A model generated the notes under the pieces. The model did not search any database, was not told where the DNA came from, and saw only the letters and a program-made list of their open reading frames with translations. Positions 6,044 to 7,864 of a stretch of DNA of 7,864 nucleotides are shown here, in pieces (the stretch's first letter is position 1; every line of letters begins with the position of its first letter). A program made the translations under genes and the position numbers. Source of the DNA: Dehalococcoidia bacterium (GTDB taxonomy: Bacteria > Chloroflexota > Dehalococcoidia > Dehalococcoidales > CSSed11-197); assembly GCA_003563865.1 (NCBI GenBank), contig PWTP01000179.1, forward strand, positions 1 through 7,864. The letters are read 5' to 3'.

Positions 6044-7252
6044 TTATTCTATGATACCGGTGACGGTGCCTGCGCCTACGGTTCGGCCTCCTTCACGGAT
6101 AGCAAACCTTAAACCTTTTTCCATGGCAACCGGGTAAATAAGTTTGATTTTCATTTTGGTGTTGTCGCCGGGCATTACCATTTCAACACCCTTTTCGAGC
6201 TCAATCTCTCCGGTAACATCGGTAGTGCGAATATAGAACTGGGGTTTATAGCCATTAAAGAACGGGGTATGACGACCACCTTCATCTTTAGCCAGAACAT
6301 AAACCTCTGCATCGGCATAAGTATGAGGCTTGATGGTTCCTGGTACTGCCAGCACCTGTCCACGTTCAACATCGTCCCTGTCAACACCTCTTAACAGAAT
6401 ACCAACGGCATCGCCCGGTTCTGCCCGGTCAAGCAGTTTATGGAACATTTCAACACCGGTAACAACCACCTTCCGCGGCTCGTGATGCAAACCTACAATC
6501 TCGACTTCTTCACCAACCTTAATAACGCCACGCTCTACCCGTCCGGTGGCAACGGTGCCACGGCCTTTGATTGAGAAAACATCTTCAACTGAAAGCAGGA
6601 AGGGCTGATCCATGGGACGTGTTGGAACCTCGATATATTCATCAACAGCGTTCATCAGTTTTAAAATACCACCACACCACTGACACTCTTCCGTTCCACA
6701 GCCGCATTCGAGGGCTTTGAGAGCGCTAACCCTGACTACAGGGACATCATCGCCGGGGAAATTGTATTTACTCAGCAGGTCTCTTACTTCATATTCAACC
6801 AGCTCAAGAAGTTCTTCATCTTCCATGAGATCTACCTTGTTTAAAGCAACAACAATTGCCGGAACCTCTACCTGGCGTGCAAGCAGCACATGCTCACGGG
6901 TCTGAGGCATAGGGCCATCAGGAGCGCTGACCACCAGAATAGCTCCATCCATTTGAGCAGCGCCGGTAATCATATTTTTAATAAAGTCGGCATGGCCGGG
7001 GCAGTCGATATGCGCATAGTGACGTTTCGGTGTCTCATACTCGATATGAGCAATAGCAATGGTCACGCCTCTGGCTTTTTCCTCAGGCGCATTATCAATG
7101 GTAGCAAAATCTCGATACACATTTTGGCCACCAATATGCTTTGCCAGCACCATAGTGATCGCCGAGGTTAATGTTGTTTTGCCATGATCTACGTGTCCAA
7201 TAGTGCCCACGTTACAATGTGGTTTCGTCCTATCAAACTTCTGTTTTGCCAT
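6044..7252 (-). CDS. tuf: Elongation factor Tu with a Cys-rich loop
   Basis: EF-Tu delivers aminoacyl-tRNA to the ribosomal A site as a GTP complex. The 402-residue product has intact G motifs: GHVDHGKT (19-26), the switch I Thr at T64, DCPGH (83-87, with catalytic-type H87), NKVD (138-141) and SAL (176-178). Domains 2 and 3 are complete, ending in [14 protein letters not shown]. Compared with E. coli EF-Tu, about five extra residues follow SALKALE, forming a loop with C183, C185, C190 and C193. The same site carries a 10-residue insert in Thermus EF-Tu. AGGGGG about 5 nt before ATG 7252 is a strong ribosome binding site. It lies 53 bp behind tRNA-Thr(GGT), the classic tufB position, and leads the protein-coding part of the operon. 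Confidence 0.99.
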   Translation of the reverse strand: MAKQKFDRTKPHCNVGTIGHVDHGKTTLTSAITMVLAKHIGGQNVYRDFATIDNAPEEKARGVTIAIAHIEYETPKRHYAHIDCPGHADFIKNMITGAAQMDGAILVVSAPDGPMPQTREHVLLARQVEVPAIVVALNKVDLMEDEELLELVEYEVRDLLSKYNFPGDDVPVVRVSALKALECGCGTEECQWCGGILKLMNAVDEYIEVPTRPMDQPFLLSVEDVFSIKGRGTVATGRVERGVIKVGEEVEIVGLHHEPRKVVVTGVEMFHKLLDRAEPGDAVGILLRGVDRDDVERGQVLAVPGTIKPHTYADAEVYVLAKDEGGRHTPFFNGYKPQFYIRTTDVTGEIELEKGVEMVMPGDNTKMKIKLIYPVAMEKGLRFAIREGGRTVGAGTVTGIIE

Positions 7253-7305
7253 TTAAGCCCCCTTTAATTGCTTATTATGTTAATTATTTACCTGTCTTGA
7301 TAAAA

Positions 7306-7378
7306 AGCCCACAATCAGATTCGAACTGATGACCCCGTTCTTACCAAGAACGTGCTCTACCTACTGAGCTATGTGGGC
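7306..7378 (-). tRNA. tRNA-Thr (anticodon GGT)
   Basis: A 73-nt cloverleaf folds cleanly on the minus strand. The acceptor pair is GCCCACA/TGTGGGC, the D stem GCTC/GAGC, and the anticodon stem CGTTC/GAACG with loop TTGGTAA giving GGT. The T stem is ATCAG/CTGAT around TTCGAAT. The discriminator is T, and the following bases are TTT, so CCA is not encoded and must be added. It reads ACC and ACU codons. It lies directly upstream of tuf. Confidence 0.97.
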
Positions 7379-7432
7379 AACAACTCAGTAATTATACATG
7401 CACCTATTGCCTTGTGTCCAGCGTGAATTAAA

Positions 7433-7520
7433 TGGTGGAGGAGACAGGATTCGAACCTGTGAAGCCCTTCCGAGCGGCAGATTTACAGTCTGCTCCGATT
7501 GGCCACTCCGGCACTCCTCC
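7433..7520 (-). tRNA. tRNA-Tyr (anticodon GTA), CCA encoded
   Basis: The minus strand shows acceptor GGAGGAG/CTCCTCC, anticodon stem GCAGA/TCTGC with loop CTGTAAA (anticodon GTA), a long variable arm typical of bacterial tRNA-Tyr, and T stem ACAGG/CCTGT around TTCGAAT. The discriminator A is followed by CCA in the DNA (7435-7433), unlike the two flanking tRNA-Thr genes. Length is 88 nt with CCA. The gene sits between the threonine tRNAs in one likely transcript. Confidence 0.97.
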
Positions 7521-7551
7521 ATGCCACCATACAACAGTTAACAAAGGGTTA

Positions 7552-7624
7552 AGCCCGAGAGGGGACTCGAACCCGCTAACCTACCGATTACAAGTCGGTT
7601 GCGCTACCGTTGCGCCACTCGGGC
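7552..7624 (-). tRNA. tRNA-Thr (anticodon TGT)
   Basis: The first gene of the minus-strand cluster. Acceptor GCCCGAG/CTCGGGC, D stem GCGC/GCGC and anticodon stem ACCGA/TCGGT with loop CTTGTAA give anticodon TGT, reading ACA and, by wobble, ACG. The T stem GCGGG/CCCCT has three G-C pairs, one G-T wobble and one C-C mismatch, so it is weaker than usual. CCA is not encoded. It begins about 36 nt downstream of the predicted transcription start. Confidence 0.93.
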
Positions 7625-7666
7625 ACCATTTTGGCAGATTTACCTGTCTGTGTCAACCAAATGCTC

Positions 7667-7696
7667 ATTATAGATAATGATTGGCGCATACGTCAA
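7667..7696 (-). promoter_or_regulatory. Sigma70-type promoter of the tRNA-tuf-ribosomal cluster
   Basis: On the minus strand TTGACG (7696-7691) and a perfect TATAAT (7672-7667) are separated by 18 nt, close to the consensus for the housekeeping sigma factor. The start would be near 7660, about 36 nt before tRNA-Thr(TGT). No other equally good promoter is seen down to nusG, so this probably drives the tRNAs and tuf, and by read-through rpmG to rplA. Confidence 0.8.
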
Positions 7697-7741
7697 TTAG
7701 TAATATGCCGGGTAAAAAACTGGCACCACACACCTAAAAAG

Positions 7742-7747
7742 TATAAA
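7742..7747 (+). promoter_or_regulatory. Weak rightward -10-like element
   Basis: TATAAA at 7742-7747 has CTGGCA (7720-7725, four of six matches to a -35) 16 nt upstream. It could serve a gene running off the right edge, divergent from the tRNA cluster. The region 7697-7852 holds nothing else I can name. Confidence 0.3.
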
Positions 7748-7852
7748 ATACACTTGGAACTTATCATGCCGGCCCCACAACTATGAATAAGTAACTGTTG
7801 TATGCATCATATACCCGGTAAAACAAATTAAAAAGGAGTTGCTTTTAGATAA

Positions 7853-7864
7853 ATGTCATTAATT
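7853..7864 (+). CDS. Possible 5' end of a divergent gene
   Basis: An AAAAAGGAG ribosome-binding-like sequence ends at 7838, and the first usable start after it is ATG 7853, giving M-S-L-I before the window ends. The spacing of 14 nt is long. The frame has an in-frame TAA at 7850, and the TTG at 7839 meets a stop at 7860, so ATG 7853 is the only option. Only four codons are visible, so nothing can be said of the product and it may not be a gene. Confidence 0.3.

Noticed and set aside
7628..7656. Second minus-strand promoter TTGACA-17-CAAAAT before tRNA-Thr(TGT)
   Set aside because: The -10 match is weak, and transcription would begin inside the tRNA, so it could not make a full one.
7432..7677. 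81-codon + strand open frame across the tRNA region
   Set aside because: It runs antisense through tRNA-Tyr and tRNA-Thr(TGT); its TGFEPV and RGDSNPLTYRLQ strings are the familiar false proteins made by translating the complement of tRNA genes.
7528..7804. 13-bp inverted repeat, 7528-7540 against 7792-7804
   Set aside because: About one such pair is expected by chance in a window of this size, and the flanks do not match.
1..7864. CRISPR array, insertion sequence, prophage or defence genes
   Set aside because: No regularly spaced repeats, transposase or integrase motifs, or terminal inverted repeats were seen; all long frames are accounted for by housekeeping genes.

Overview
The window reads as core housekeeping chromosome from a Gram-type-unresolved bacterium that most resembles Chloroflexota, probably class Dehalococcoidia or a relative. 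The pointers are an EF-Tu with a short cysteine-rich insertion of the kind I remember from that phylum, moderate GC, and a stand-alone ThiN-type thiamine-phosphate synthase. This placement is from memory, not from a search. I see no CRISPR array, insertion sequence, prophage or toxin-antitoxin pair.

Left third (about 1-2408, + strand). The window opens inside the 3' end of a PurM/HypE-like (AIR-synthase-related) gene. It overlaps by 8 bp a ThiN-domain gene (158-748), so the two are likely cotranscribed. After a 139-bp gap with promoter-like sequences comes comM/yifB (888-2408), a complete Mg-chelatase-like AAA+ ATPase. It converges on the large minus-strand cluster that fills the rest of the window.

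Right two thirds (7696 down to 2492, - strand). A strong sigma70-type promoter (7667-7696) precedes tRNA-Thr(TGT), tRNA-Tyr(GTA), tRNA-Thr(GGT), tuf, rpmG, secE, nusG, rplK, rplA, then a structured L10 leader with an intrinsic attenuator, then rplJ and rplL. A two-helix membrane protein of unknown function (2492-2743) follows. The order matches the classic thr/tyr tRNA-tufB-secE-nusG-rplKAJL locus of many bacteria. Spacings are tight (1 bp tuf/rpmG, 1 bp secE/nusG with the chosen start, 3 bp rplK/rplA, 0 bp rplJ/rplL). The products work together in translation elongation (EF-Tu, L33, L11, L1 and the L10-L12 stalk, two of the tRNA species), in transcription elongation (NusG) and in protein export (SecE).

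Right edge (7697-7864): mostly non-coding, with a weak + strand promoter-like sequence and possibly the first codons of a divergent gene.

The points most worth a second look are the four-cysteine loop in EF-Tu, the L10 leader with a possible alternative fold, the bacterial stand-alone ThiN next to a PurM-like gene, the TTG start of rplK, and the unknown membrane protein behind rplL. I do not see a convincing undescribed multi-gene system here.
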